Below are positions 1 through 11,415 of a DNA stretch of 64,000 nucleotides, one piece after another; position 1 is the stretch's first letter, and each line of letters begins with the position of its first letter. A program made the translations under genes and the position numbers. The stretch comes from Macrostomum hystrix (taxonomy: Eukaryota; Platyhelminthes; Macrostomidae), in contig CATNEN010000033.1 of NCBI GenBank assembly GCA_950097015.1, forward strand, positions 1,364,001 through 1,428,000, read 5' to 3'. The notes under the pieces are model-generated. The model saw only the letters and a program-made list of their open reading frames with translations, was not told the origin of the DNA and made no database searches.

Positions 1-221
1 ACATACGACTCACATCTCGATCAGACGACCCACATCCTATTCAACTCATATCCCGTTCGACCCATAATTCAATCCACATCCCACTACCTTCATCTAAATG
101 CCATTAAACTGAGCCTTCTTAATCCCAGTCGAATGGCATCCGTTCCACTTGAAAGCTTGTTAGTAAGAAATACCCCTATAAGCTATGCTCTACAAACACA
201 GCTCTACGTACATACTCTGAA

Positions 222-1459
222 TCAATGACTCAGACACCCACCTGACTGGTGCCAGCCGTTCTCGGGCTGGCGATCGAGTCGCACCGCCGGCGACCTGCTA
301 TCCTGCGAGACGTCGCCGCTTCGACTGCCACCGCTGCCAGCTAGCTCCACCGGAGTCAGTTCTCGGCCGCAGGCAATGAAGGTGTCGTGGTCCTTAAACT
401 CGCGAAAGAGCTGGGAGAAGCTTTCCACCTGCATAGCGACGAGTTCAGGTGTTATAATTAGCACTTTAAGGACGAATTTTCGACTAGGCGAACCGATTAT
501 GAATCCTCAAGCCAAGACAAGTCGATCGACTCACCCGCCTGTATGGAGGCAGCGCGGTGTACAAAGCCCGCACCGGGGGCCCGGACATGATCAACAGGCT
601 GGCGAAGTCAGCCAGTAGGTCCTCGAACATCAGCCTCGTGCCTGGATTCACCAGCACTTTCTCGCGCGAGCCGCGATGCGTATTGCTCACGACGGTGATC
701 AGACGGATTCCGCGAGGCGGCACCGACTGCGAGGAACTTGTCGACGATTTGTCGGCGCCGTTTCGACGATGGTAGTGCCGACTGTCCCGCCTGGCCAGCA
801 GGCGAATGTCTGCTTGGCGCATCCGGCCGGCCACAGAGCTGGGGTCACGTGCTTCCGTCAACCATGGCTTCTCGCTGACGTCGACAGCGGTGCCGTCGCC
901 GCTGCCATAGTCGAGTCCGCGGACGAGACGTCGGACGCCGGAAACAGCGTACCGGCCACCCGGCTGCAGATCAGCGACGTCTCGCACCGGACGACCGTCT
1001 GGCAGGCGCAGGATGTGGCGGACTCCGGAAGTTGTCGGGATCTTCTCGCCCAACCAGACGAGCAGTGACTCCATGGAGACGAAGGCCTTCTGGCTGATGG
1101 ACGCGTTGAGGCCCTTGAAGTACGGATCGCCATTGCGGTAGAATGTGACAAGACGGCCGCGTCTCGAGCCGACATGGATGCCGGTGGCCTGGGCGGAGAT
1201 GTCTGCGCGAGTAGACGGGAGGTGCGGCAAGAATCGAGTCGGTGCGACACCATCAGGAAATGTGGGCTTGAGTTTATGAACTTTGAAGATTGGATTCGAC
1301 CTCTTAGATTGAAAGCCTCTTGAAGTCTCTGACCTCTGCACGAAACAACTCACCTGGTAGTCTCAATCGCTGCTCATGAGTCAGCGGCTCTGGAAAGTAA
1401 TTCTCAGAGTCCGAGTCCCGATAATCCCAGTAGCCATTTGCTGCCATGGGTTCGGCCAT
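222..1459 (-). CDS. Doublecortin-domain protein, 3 coding exons
   Basis: Likely microtubule-binding protein of the doublecortin (DCX) family. Exon 1 is 1459-1354: the ATG gives MAEPMAANGYWDY, and the exon ends phase 1 at CAG|gtgagt. Exon 2 ends at 535 before gtgagt; its start is uncertain, with phase-compatible acceptors near 1280 (preferred) and about 1206. Exon 3 is 428-222, joins in phase 0, and ends in a stop. With the 1280 acceptor the protein is about 352 aa. Exon 2 holds a first DCX module (VTFYRNGDPYFKG ... LPDGRPV ... GGRYAVSG). A second begins at IRLITVVSNTHRG and is split by the last intron, continuing VESFSQLF ... FIACGREL. Two tandem DCX modules are the family's usual layout. I cannot place it among the DCX/DCLK/DCDC subfamilies; no kinase domain is present. 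Domain and exons 1 and 3 are seen; function is by family. Confidence 0.8.
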
Positions 1460-1933
1460 GAACGCGGAAGGAGTTTGTGGTTACAAGCCCCTAGCTTCTA
1501 TCGGCTAGCACGACGCCTAGAAACTGTAGCCCCGCTCGCTAATCTACAGCTCGCACGACTATCAAAAGGTGTGCTCAAAAATGAGAGGTTGGTTAGAGAA
1601 GGACTTAATTGGACACTAAGAAAATGTGAATTTAAAGCTGCTCACACTGCGCCTACATGAGTTCATCACTGTGTAGTCAGTACAGCTCAGCTCAGTGTGA
1701 ACAGAGAGGAAAGAAAAAAATGGTGCAACAATAGGCCAACCTCAATACTTCATCTTTATTACTCTGTTCTACTCAGATCTTGTCTGAAACTCTCAGAGGT
1801 TCAATTGTTCAACTAGCGAATAGAAAAGCACTGTGCGGGTGGATCAACTTCGCCTCATTAAACCTGTGAATTCCGCTGCTTGGCCTTGTACATAATGCAT
1901 TAATGTAACCAGACAGCACTCATTGAAATCTAC
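1460..1933. other. Intergenic, upstream of the doublecortin gene
   Basis: No coding, RNA or repeat structure that I can support. It should contain the promoter of the doublecortin gene, which runs leftward, but no clear TATA box is visible. Confidence 0.4.
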
Positions 1934-2332
1934 TTGACTGGCACGTTTACACATAATGAGGAGATAAACAATCTGCTTTACTGCGATGACTTAGTAATAT
2001 TCGACGAAAATTTAGTAGAAATTCAAATGGGCCTAGTCAAAGTCTCAGAATTCTTTCAAATCCAGAAACTAGAAATCAACATACAGAAAACCAAGCTAAT
2101 GAGCTGGAACTACCAGAAACTAGAAATCAACATACAGAAAACCAAGCTAATGAGCTGGAACTACCAGAAACTAGAAATCAACATACAGAAAACCAAGCTA
2201 ATGAGCTGGAACTACCTCCCTAAGGATAGAGCGCGACTGTTTTTACAGGGTCGCCTAGTTGAATCCGTCCAGGAATGGAATCCTCTTAATACTAGAATTA
2301 AATTGAACTGTGGCATTCAGCCGCACATGTAG
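1934..2332 (+). pseudogene. LINE reverse-transcriptase fragment with in-frame triplication
   Basis: The open frame contains LLYCDDLVIF, the Y-x-D-D catalytic motif of a non-LTR reverse transcriptase. It is followed by the usual downstream block LEINIQKTKLM (N-x-x-K-T-K). Everything else of the element is missing. The block QKLEINIQKTKLMSWNY (17 residues, 51 bp) is repeated three times head to tail in frame at about 2064-2215. A working polymerase would not carry three copies of this block, so this is a decayed fragment in which a minisatellite started. The RT identity rests on two short motifs. Confidence 0.6.
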
Positions 2333-2374
2333 GTAATGTTAAACCACAGGTATGGACACCATTTATCAGCATAT

Positions 2375-2985
2375 TTAGCTCATGTCTTGTCACACATGTA
2401 GCTCATGTCGTGTCACATCTGCAGCTCATGTCTAGTCACATATGTAGCTCATGTCGTGTCACATCTGTAGCTCATGTCTTGTCACACCTGCAGCTCATGT
2501 CTAGTCACATATGTAGCTCATGTCGTGTCACATATGTAGCTCATGTCGTGTCACACCAGCAGCTCATGTCTTGTCACACCTGTAGCTCAAGTCGTGTCAC
2601 ATCTGCAGCTCATGTCTAGTCACATATGTAGCTCATGTCGTGTCACATCTGTAGCTCATGTCTTGTCACACCTGCAGCTCATGTCTAGTCACATATGTAG
2701 CTCATGTCGTGTCACATATGTAGCTCATGTCGTGTCACACCAGCAGCTCATGTCTTGTCACACCTGTAGCTCAAGTCGTGTTACATCTGCAGCTCATGTC
2801 TTGTCACATATGTAGCTCATGTCGTGTCACATCTGTAGCTCATGTCGTGTCACATCTGTAGCTCATGTCTTGTCACATATGTAGCTCATGTCTTGTCACA
2901 TCTGTAGCTCATGTCTTGTCACATCTGTAGCTCATGTCTTGTCACATCTGTAGCTCATGTCCTGTCACATCCGTAGCTCATGTTA
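2375..2985 (+). repeat. 23-bp minisatellite with 184-bp higher-order period
   Basis: About 26 copies of a 23-bp unit containing agctcatgtc and gtcacat. Variants recur in the same order with a period of 184 bp (8 units): the tctagtcacata variant at 2431 returns at 2615. Chance open frames here encode repeats of SSCRVTSVAHV-like peptides and are not genes. Confidence 0.9.
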
Positions 2986-2991
2986 ACTAAT

Positions 2992-4100
2992 GTCCCCTCA
3001 GCGTCAGAGAACCGATGTCCCCTCAGCAGCAGAGAACCAATTTCCCATCAGCAGCAGAGAAATAATGTCCCCCCAGCAGCAGGGAACTAATGTCCCCTCA
3101 GCAGCAGAGAACTAATGTCCCCCCAGCAGCAGAGAAATAATGTCCCCTCAGCAGCAGAGAACCAATTTCCCCTCAGCAGCAGAGAACCAATTTCCCCTCA
3201 GCAGCAGAGAACCAATGTGCCCTCAGCAGCAGAGAAATAATGTCCCCTCAGCAGCAGATAAATAATGTGCCCTTTAATAGCAGAGAAATAATGTCCCCTC
3301 AGCAGAAGAGAAATAATATCCCCTCAGCAGCAGAGAAATAATGTCCCCTCAGCAGCAGAGAACCAATTTCCCCTCAGCAGCAGAGAACCAATGTGCCCTC
3401 AGCAGCAGAGAAATAATGTCCCCTCAGCAGCAGAGAAATAATGTGCCCTTTAATAGCAGAGAAATAATGTCCCCTCAGCAGAAGAGAAATAATGTCCCCT
3501 CAGCAGCAGAGAAATAATGTCCCCTCAGCAGCAGAGAAATAATGTCCCCTCAGCAGCAGAGAACCAATGTCCCCTCAGCAGCAGAGAAATAATGTCCCCT
3601 CAGCAGCAGAGAACCAATGTCCCCTCAGCAGCAGAGAACCAATGTCCCCTCAGCAGCAGAGAACCAATGTGCCCTCAGCAGCAGAGAAATAATGTCCCCT
3701 CAGCAGAAGAGAAATAATGTCCCCTCAGCAGCAGAGAAATAATGTCCTCTCAGCAGCAGAGAAATAATGTCCCCTCAGCAGCAGAGAACCAATGTCCCCT
3801 CAGCAGCAGAGAAATAATGTCCCCTCAGCAGCAGAGAAATAATGTCCCCTCAGCAGCAGAGAAATAATGTCCCCTCAGCAGCAGAGAAATAATGTCCCCT
3901 CAGCAGCAGAGAAATAATGTCCCCTCAGCAGCAGAGAAATAATGTCCCCTCAGCAGCAGAGAAATAATGTCCCCTCAGCAGCAGAGAACCAATGTCCCCT
4001 CAGCAGCAGAGAACCAATGTGCCCTCAGCAGCAGAGAAATAATGTCCCCTCAGCAGCAGAGAACCAATGTCCCCTCAGCAGCAGAGAACCAATTTCCCCC
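2992..4100 (+). repeat. 25-bp minisatellite
   Basis: About 44 copies of a 25-bp unit built on cagcagcagagaa followed by aatgtcccct. Alternating ataa/acca variants and a few units containing cctttaatagcag are present. It begins directly after the 23-bp array with only a short junction. Open frames in it are repeat artefacts. Confidence 0.9.
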
Positions 4101-4267
4101 AAACAGAAGCGAACCTCCATAATACAAGGCTACCAAACCTCCAGCTAGAAATTTATGCCCTCTATCTTTTACATGGAATCATTGCCCACATATAGCAGAG
4201 AAACGAGTTTACTCAGCCCAACAGGCAACAAATATCTCCTGTTACATCTCCTGTTACATGTGGCACT

Positions 4268-4490
4268 GTTAGACTCCTTAGAAAACTGTTAGACTACATT
4301 ATTAACTTTTCAGCATATTTAAAAACTTTTAGACGCATTTAGAAAATTAGTAATGAATGGACACATTTAGAAAACTGTTGGACGCTTTTAGAAAACTGTG
4401 GACACATTTAGAAAACTGTTGGACACTTTCGGAAAACTGTTGGACACATTTAGAAAACTGTTGGATACACTTAGAAAACTGTTTGGCCGA
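4268..4490 (+). repeat. Imperfect 21-bp repeat
   Basis: About 8-10 degenerate copies of a roughly 21-bp unit built on ttagaaaactgttggacac. The minus-strand open frame across it reads as repeats of QQFSKCV. The sequence between this and the mariner (4500-4880) has a minus-strand open frame that I do not recognise. Confidence 0.7.
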
Positions 4491-4974
4491 CTTTCGCTTA
4501 CTTCGAGCCCCAGCTCCACCAACCGAAACGTCCTTGACTAGATTTTTCATCACGCCGTTGAAAAATGCACAGACGATTCCTTCTTTCACATCATGGCCAT
4601 CCGTGAACATCGTCTGACCCATGAAATGTTCCAGATAGTTGCTGTCATCCATCATCTCATCGACAATGTGACAGAACAGCTGCATCTGGCTATTATATAG
4701 AAGTCCTTGGGTAGAGTACACCAAGTCAAGGCCCCAACCCAAGTTTGTTCTTAGACAAAATTTGTGCGACAGAAGAAAATGAGCCGAAGCATCAGTGAAC
4801 AGAAGCAGAAAAAGGCAACAGATGAGCAGAGAAGCATGAGCACCAGAATCAAAAGAAGCAGAAGCTGACGTAAGAAATACCCGTGGCACCAACGACAGCA
4901 AGCACGAGACATCGCGAATATCGACATTTTGTGCGCCTCGACAAGACGCCGCTGTTGAGTTTGGATTTTTTTCA

Positions 4975-5985
4975 TTTTCCCTTGTTCAATCGTTCAATGT
5001 TTAGCGTTTCGTCCAAAGAAGGTCAGCGCCAGTTCGTGTACTCCCAATGGAACTTGGGCAAGCGAGTCAGTGAAATTGTAAGCCAGCTGACTGAAATCCA
5101 CGGAGTGAGTGCCAACTCGAAGAGTGCTGTCTATCGCTAGTTTGAAGAGTTCAGTCATGGGCGAACAGACGTTGCCGATGACACAGCCAACCGTGGCCGT
5201 CCGATCTCTCCATCAACAAAGGCACTGATTGAAAGGGTGAAGGAAATCGTTCACGCAAATCCCCGTTTGACTGCAAGAGAGTTGGCGGATCGACTGGGAA
5301 GTCCAAAAACTTCAATTCATCGGATCTTGTCTGTGGATCTTGGTATGGGTGATACTGACGGCGAGATGGGTGCCCCGTTTGTTGACAGAAGAAATGAAAA
5401 CTGTAAGAATGAAGTGCTGCAGGGAGAATCTTGAGCTGGTGCGTGATGCTGGTGGATGGGAGAGTTTCCGACCCTATCTGGTGACCGGCGATGAAACCTG
5501 GATACCGCACTTTGACCCTGAGACCAAGCAGGAAAGCAACGTGTAGGCGTTGAAGGGTTCAGATCCACCTGTGAAGGCGAAGCGAGACCAGCACTGCAAG
5601 AAGATCATGTTGACCTTTTTCTTCGATCAAGAAGGTCCCCTGACCATCGAATTCCTTGAGCCTAACAGCACGGTTAACTCTGACCGGTACACGGAGACGC
5701 TGACTAAGCTGAAATCAGACATCCGCAAAAAGCGCAGGACTGCGATGAAACCTCACCTCCTGTTGCACGACAACGCTCGGCCTCACACGGCCAAGAAAAC
5801 GCTTGATCGTATCAACGAACTCAATTTTGATCTGCTTGCGCACCCGCCCTACTCACCAGACTTGGCTCCTTGCGACAACACAATTTTCCCTCAGTTAAAG
5901 AAGCACCTGCGGGGGCGCATCTTTGACCATCGCGACAACTTGGAAGGTGAAGTCAGGCGGGTTCTGCTGCACGAAATTCCGCGTG
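4975..5985 (+). pseudogene. Mariner transposase, broken
   Basis: Degenerate Tc1/mariner-family transposase gene. An N-terminal helix-turn-helix stretch (EGQRQFVYSQWNLGKR ... GRPISPS ... LTARELADRLG) is followed by ARWVPRLLTEEMK, VTGDETW (first catalytic D), LLHDNARPHTA (second D) and SPDLAPCDN (third D). There are 34 residues between the last two aspartates, the DD34D spacing of mariner. It is broken by TAG stops at 5138-5140 and 5547-5549 and by a frameshift near 5340. The last part of the protein is lost where unrelated LINE sequence begins near 5985. I did not find its terminal inverted repeats. It cannot encode an active enzyme. Confidence 0.85.
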
Positions 5986-7489
5986 GGAGGGAGCGAAGGA
6001 CTCTGTCCAGCTCGCGAGACGAGAATTGCTTGCTAAAGTCTCCTGCCTCCGGGCTGTCAGCTTGTGCGGCGGCGCGGCTGCGGTGGTTCTCGCGGCGGAG
6101 GATGCGCGTCCTGCGGTCTTGCGGAAGGCGGCTCACGGCGGCGTACTCCTTGGCGTAAGCCTCGGCGATGTCCTTTGGTCGGACGTAGAGCTTCTGGCCC
6201 ACACGGAGCGCTGCATCCCGCTGCAGGTTGTTGCTTCGGCCGTCAAGGGAGCGAACGACTCTCCAGATCTTGGAGTGGTCTGTGTCCGCTGCCACCTCGC
6301 CGGCGAAGGCCCTCCAGCTGTCGCGCTTGGCGTCGGCGATGATCTTCTTGGCGTCTGCGCTGGCCTTGTTCCAGGCCGGCCGCTCGTTCGGATCGGCAGC
6401 GGCGGCGGCCCGCGCGGCCCGACGGCTCTTCACGGCGTCATCGACCTCCGGGGTCCACCAGGCCTTCGGGGACGGCCGGGCCCCTCGCGGGATGAACGCC
6501 TTGTCGGCCGTCATGATGGCCTCGGTCAGCAGCCGGTTGGCTTCGGTAGCCGTCGCGGGCGGCAGGGCGTCCCAGCCAGCCAGGGCCTCCTCGGTCTGCG
6601 CGCGGAAGCCGGCCCAGTCCGACTTGGCCCAGGCCCGCCGGGCGGCGCCCGCTCGTTTGGCTGCGCTTCGGCTGCCATGAATGATGACGCTGATCGGCAG
6701 GTGGTCCGATCCGACGTCCCTCCGCACCTGCCACTCAGCCCGGCTGGCGAGCGACTTGTGGCACAGGCTGACGTCGGGCGCCGTCTGCCGAGCATCGGCG
6801 CGGCGCGGCATGTGGGTGTGGCTGCCGTCATTCAGGATGCGCATGCCGGATATAACGGACCATTCAAAGGCGGCCGTGCCCAGGTCCGTCTCTTCCGATT
6901 CGGGGTCCCAGGCCGGGTGGTGCGCGTTGAGGTCCCCCAGGATCACCGTGCTGGCACCTGACGGGAGCCACTGGGGGTTGAAACGCTGCACGCAGTCGTC
7001 GCCTTCGGCGTTTCTGATGGGCGGCACGTACAGGCAGTGAATGTCCAGGCTCTCGACCGTCTTCTCAGATGGGAAAACCCGGATGCCGGCCCACTCGGTG
7101 GAGACGTCCTCGGGGGCGCAGGGCCGCTCATGCAGCACCTCGTAGCGCAGCCCCTCGCGGATAAGGATCGCGACCCCTCCGCCACGGGTGGGGCCACCTG
7201 AGCGCCGGCCGCTCTGTCTGTGGCGCCAGACTGCATTGAAGCCCGGCAGGCGTGGTTCTCTTCCTTCGGCGGTGTGGGTCTCTTGAAGACAGGCCACGTC
7301 AACGCGCAGGTCCAAGAGCATCTTGCACAGTTCGGGCGTCTTGGCAACGACGCCCTCTGCGTTGAGTTGCAGGAGGTGCAGGCTGCTGGGGGCCTGAGCG
7401 CGCGCGGACCGTCGGTCGGGCTGGCGCTTCGCGCCGCCGGGGGCCCACCGTTGAGGCTCGGCAGGCTGCGTCGGCAGTTGGTCAGTCAT
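5985..7489 (-). pseudogene. LINE endonuclease fragment, 3'-truncated
   Basis: N-terminal half of the polyprotein of a non-LTR retrotransposon. The ATG at 7489 starts an open frame with APE-type endonuclease blocks: LLQLNAEGVV, DVACLQETHT, VILGDLNAHHPAWD and GSDHLPISVI (catalytic-type N, E, D, and terminal S-D-H). A linker follows up to the start of the reverse transcriptase region (ELDRVLRSLPRG), where homology ends at the mariner junction near 5985. The RT and everything downstream are missing. It differs from the 17.4-23.4 kb LINE in sequence. The 5' flank (7490-7780) is GC-rich with short tgctg repeats and probably holds its 5' UTR. GC-rich shadow frames on the plus strand are not genes. 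Confidence 0.8.
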
Positions 7490-7816
7490 TTAGGACCGGT
7501 TCGGACCGCCAGATGCTTGTTGGGCGGTGAGATAGGGCTGTGCTGTGCTGTGCTGTGCTGGGCTTTGGGAGGGCCCGTTTGATGGCCTGCATTTCGTAGG
7601 ACTTGCGTCCTCCGGGGGGCACCTCGTGGAGGTGCAGACCATTGCCCCCCAGCCAGCCGGCTCGCTAAGCCGGGTGTGAGAAGTCACGCCACCATTTCGC
7701 ACCTCCCTAGGCCCCTCTATCTCGCTCTCGCGTTTGCTGTAAATATAAATATACGTGCCATGCAGCACACTAACTTCGCTGCCACTCTAACTTCGTAAAC
7801 AAAAGGCTTTCCGCCT

Positions 7817-7838
7817 TACGTATATATATATATATACA
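7817..7838. repeat. (TA)n microsatellite
   Basis: Short run of alternating TA following cttacg. Of no evident function. Confidence 0.8.
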
Positions 7839-7939
7839 AACTCAAGACATTTAGTATAGTAGGAAGGAAGCTGACGGGGCTAAAACTTCCTGCAGCTTAT
7901 TACCATTGTTTTCTATCTTTCCTCCTCACTGACAATCCC

Positions 7940-9715
7940 TTACAAGCGGCCACGCTGTAAGTCAGTTGAGTTGATTGACAAGACTGCACCTGAATTCATC
8001 CCATGCTTTCACGAGTACTTAAAAAATATTTTCAAAATTTTGTAATTTTCACAGGGCACTTTTGAGGGAAAAATGAATGCTAAAGTCACTTCTGTGGCCT
8101 CACCTGCACCCGGCGCAATCTTCCTGCGCCGCTGAGCCCTCAGCTCGTCGCGACGGCGCAGGATGTGCCTCAGGCTGGCGGGATCTGGCGGACCAACCGT
8201 GGAAGTCTCTCTCGGAATGGACTGCCTGACACTTTCATCTGACCGCTGCTGCTGCTGCTGATCATTGCAGCTGTCGTTCGTGCTGACGGAGTACAATCTG
8301 CGATACATTCTGTGGCTGTCAGCCAAGTTGCCAGGCCGGCTCACTAAGCAGCTGTGCTCTTATGTTTCGATAGTCGGTAGGGCATTTTTCTCGCTCTCCT
8401 TTCACTCCGGTCTCACCTTTCCTCAGGTGAGCTTTAACACCCCCGCCTAAAGAGGAGTCTTTCCAGCACGTCCTAGAGTTTTACCGGTCGTCATAGTAAC
8501 AGAAAGCTCTTCCTTCTAAAGCATCAGTCTCTTAGCCCATTCTTTCTTGCTTTCCGTCTCTGCCTCTCCCTTCAATCTTCCGCATTGGCGCCGATCTGCC
8601 ACAAATATTGGTGGCTGCGCAGGCTGGTGGTCTTGTCCTGATATCAGCTCAGAGGCCTGCTCACATTTTGTCTCAGCGTACTATCGTGTTGCTCAGTCAT
8701 CTCTGAGCTTCTCCGCAGCAGCATAAGGCAGTGCTCATGATTTGGTGACTGCTCCTGTCTGACTGTTGCTTCTTCGCTCTGATCCCAAAAAAACTACGAA
8801 ATTTCTGGCCTATCGGATGAACATGACATAAGCTAGCTACTCAAAGTAGGTAGAAGGAATAGCAATAAAATCAAGATGTAATTAGTTGGTCTCTCTTTGT
8901 GGCAGACACAAAAAGTGCAAATGCTAACAGCATTCTACGGGAATCCCTGGGAATACCGCAGCCTTCACATGTCTCATCTTTCACCTGTCTCATCCCTCAC
9001 CTGTCTCATCCCTCACCTGTCGATCACCCTTCACCTGTTTCATCCTTCACCCGTCTCATCCTTCGCCTGTCTCATCTCTGCCCGGTCCCATTGGTCCTGT
9101 CAATCGTGCTCACTGACCTTTCTAGAATTCTCTCTTTTGCCTTTGAGGCCCATAACTTTGCCGACTCTTGTTTTAAACTGCTTTATCGAAGAACATATCA
9201 AATAGCTAAGGAATCCAAAATATAGATTCCTTACCTTTCATTCAGCGGTAAAAACGAATACTTAAACGGCGCGCTTCCATTCCTCAGCTTTACTATAAAA
9301 TCTACAGTTTATGGACAGTGACTGAGGCCACTGAGTCAGAGTCCACAAAAGTTGTTAGATACTATGAAAACTTATTTTAAAAAGCTGGTACTGTTCTTGT
9401 GAGAACGGAGTGACCCACCGCAGGAAAAGTTGGGGCGGCGCTCCCCTGAATCCACCGCTGCATCTCAAAATGTTGGGATCTACTCACAGCTCAGCAGTGA
9501 CAGAAGATCCTCGCCCTCGGAGCCCCAGTCCTCGAGGCTGTCTTCTGAAGCTGTTCCAAGCGACTCACCCTGGGAACATGCCGCTGTCAGGTCCTGGATT
9601 GATTCAGTAAATGATGCCCTTCACAGCCGCTATTTGAAGGAATCTATCTAAAAAGATAGTTTAAAAAACTCACCGAGCTACGGGAGCCCAGCTCCGCCAG
9701 ATAATGCGAATACAT
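7940..9715 (-). CDS. Tentative unrecognised spliced gene, about 5 exons
   Basis: I do not recognise the product. Candidate exons on the minus strand join with agreeing phases. E1 is 9715-9674 (ATG, MYSHYLAELGSRSS, then gtgagt). E2 is a 25-nt exon near 9603-9579 (DLTAACSQ, then gtgagt). E3 lies near 9545-9489 (acidic: EDSLEDWGSEGEDLL, then gtgagt). E4 is 8342-8104 (glutamine run, Ser-rich, then the basic helix-like stretch RHILRRRDELRAQRRRK, ending GCAG|gtgagg). E5 is 7989-7940 (short tail, stop). The predicted protein is about 145 aa, with no signal peptide or membrane segment. E4 is the best-supported piece; the alternative terminal exon near 7890-7820 also fits the phase. The joined donor consensus sites are the main argument; the micro-exon is the weakest point. 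Confidence 0.35.
8971..9076 (+). repeat. 16-17 bp minisatellite
   Basis: About 6-7 copies built on cacctgtctcatcc. It lies in the large intron of the tentative minus-strand gene. Confidence 0.8.
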
Positions 9716-10299
9716 GCCTCAGTACGCCGACTGCATGAGCTGCTCAGAATTTTTATCGGCTGCTAATTCAATAAAAAAACACAATGCAGGAATGGGAAGA
9801 AAGTACAGTATCACAAAGCAACTGGCTTGGGCTGAGGAGCTGTCAGGTATAGTGGTAGGTGATTCAGATTGATATTTTTGTCAATTCCCTCTGTCTAAAC
9901 ATTGGATTTGAATTTGTACATTCGTCAAATGTGATACTGGAGCGATATAACATACAAACATACAACATACAAAGATCATCAGGAACTCCATATTATTGTG
10001 TTGTGCTATTTTTAGCATCAAGGTCAAAGATGCACCAGACGGACGCGTGACTTTATTCAACATCTTCGTTTCAGTGCAAAACCACTCTTGATCCGAGGTC
10101 AATGGGCATGCGCTGCCTGTGTGATTTGCAAAGTACAAATAAATCAATAACTTTTTTCTGTCTAGTTTGGAAAGTCGATTAAATATTGAAGTAAATGAAA
10201 AACCTATCGGAAAATAGTGCCGAAGAAGAATCACACCATTGCAAAAATACTGAGTAAACACCAGAGTAGCAGACATTAAAACACCATCAAAGTAAAGCA
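9716..10299. other. Intergenic AT-rich stretch
   Basis: No gene or repeat structure that I can support. Contains only short chance frames on both strands. Confidence 0.4.
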
Positions 10300-10530
10300 G
10301 ATTCTAGCTGTGACTACTGCTGCGATTCTAGCTGTGCCTACTGCTGCGATTCTAGCTGTGACTACTGCTGTGATTCTAGCTGTGACTACTGCTGCGATTC
10401 TAGCTGTGACTACTGCTGCGATTCTAGCTGTGACTACTGCTGCGATTCTAGCTGTGACTACAGCTGCGATTCTAGCTGTGACTACTGCTGCGATTCTAGC
10501 TGTGCCTACTGCTGCGATTCTCTCTTTGGG
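10300..10530 (+). repeat. 24-bp minisatellite
   Basis: About nine copies of a 24-bp unit containing gattctagctgtgactact. Because 24 is a multiple of 3 it gives a chance open frame of repeated AAILAVTT, which is not a gene. Confidence 0.9.
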
Positions 10531-10644
10531 GAGAATTCTAGAACTCCTTGAGCTTCTGCGCCCATTGTATCTACAGCTTGACTACTCAAGATATGAAAAT
10601 ATCTTCGACTTTGGTGAAAATTTTCGACAAAGATAAGAGACGGG

Positions 10645-10821
10645 ATGTCTACGAGGCAAGTGTTTGAGCATAGGCTACTCAATCTTAGCAAGCAGCTGGA
10701 CAAGGTGTATAATTCCGAAAGCTCGGCATCAACTTTCTTGCCCCCGAATTCGCTGCAGTGTTCTCGCCAGAAGCGGCCACGGTGGCCATTTGTCACTGCG
10801 TCAGTGCCTCAGCTGTGCTAG
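10645..10821 (+). CDS. Possible small ORF or first exon, unrecognised
   Basis: An ATG in fair context (cgggATGtc) opens a 58-residue frame beginning MSTRQVFEHRLLNLSKQLDK, which looks like an amphipathic helix. A Ser/Pro-rich and then basic tail follows before a TAG. No convincing donor is visible inside it and no homology is recognised. It could be chance; listed because its composition is more protein-like than its surroundings. Confidence 0.2.
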   Translation: MSTRQVFEHRLLNLSKQLDKVYNSESSASTFLPPNSLQCSRQKRPRWPFVTASVPQLC

Positions 10822-11400
10822 CGAGGCTCGTCGCAGCTCTTTGACCACCCCTCTGTCTCTCCCTGTTGCTTGATCCACTGATCTGAATCTAGAAACTGGA
10901 GTGACTCCCCGGCCAAAGCCACATTTTCCGGTCCAGTATGTGCTTACTGGCTGTCCCGAGAATTCACTGGGCAGATAGGAAATTCTAACGGCAAAAAATG
11001 CTTAAAGGCAAAAACTTAAGTCGAAGCTTGTGTGTATGCTTGATCGATGCACTCGAGCTTATCTGATTAACCCTTAGAGGGTGGCCCAAGCACTACCGCT
11101 CCCTCTTTTGCGCAGAAGAGCTGTGTAAAAATCATTTAATCACAGGAAAAATAAATCATAATGATAATAATTATGACTAAAAATATGAGAAACAGTCAGG
11201 CGCATCCAGAGTATAATTGCAGCCAAGGCGAAAGGTAAGGATTCAGTGCTCAGCGAACTATCCTCCAGAGAATCTGGGGAACCAAAAATAGAACCTCTTC
11301 CCAGCTGGCTGCTGGACTGGTAAGATTATTTTTGGGATCGAATGTGGGCCCAATGACAGCTGAGGCTCCTGGTCCCCCAGCCGGGGCCTATCCGGACATT
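10822..11400. other. Intergenic, upstream of the Ly6-like gene
   Basis: No coding structure that I can support. The last 100 bases grow GC-rich as they approach the candidate promoter. Confidence 0.4.
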
Positions 11401-11415
11401 GCGCTTGAGGAGGGC

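Noticed and set aside
4347-4901. 184-codon minus-strand frame with a hydrophobic start
   Set aside because: Its C-terminal third is the 21-bp repeat; the middle (MDDSNYLEHFMGQTMF region) has some protein-like look but no recognised family and no splice support.
6026-7040. Plus-strand GC-rich frames of up to 311 codons
   Set aside because: Antisense to the LINE endonuclease fragment.
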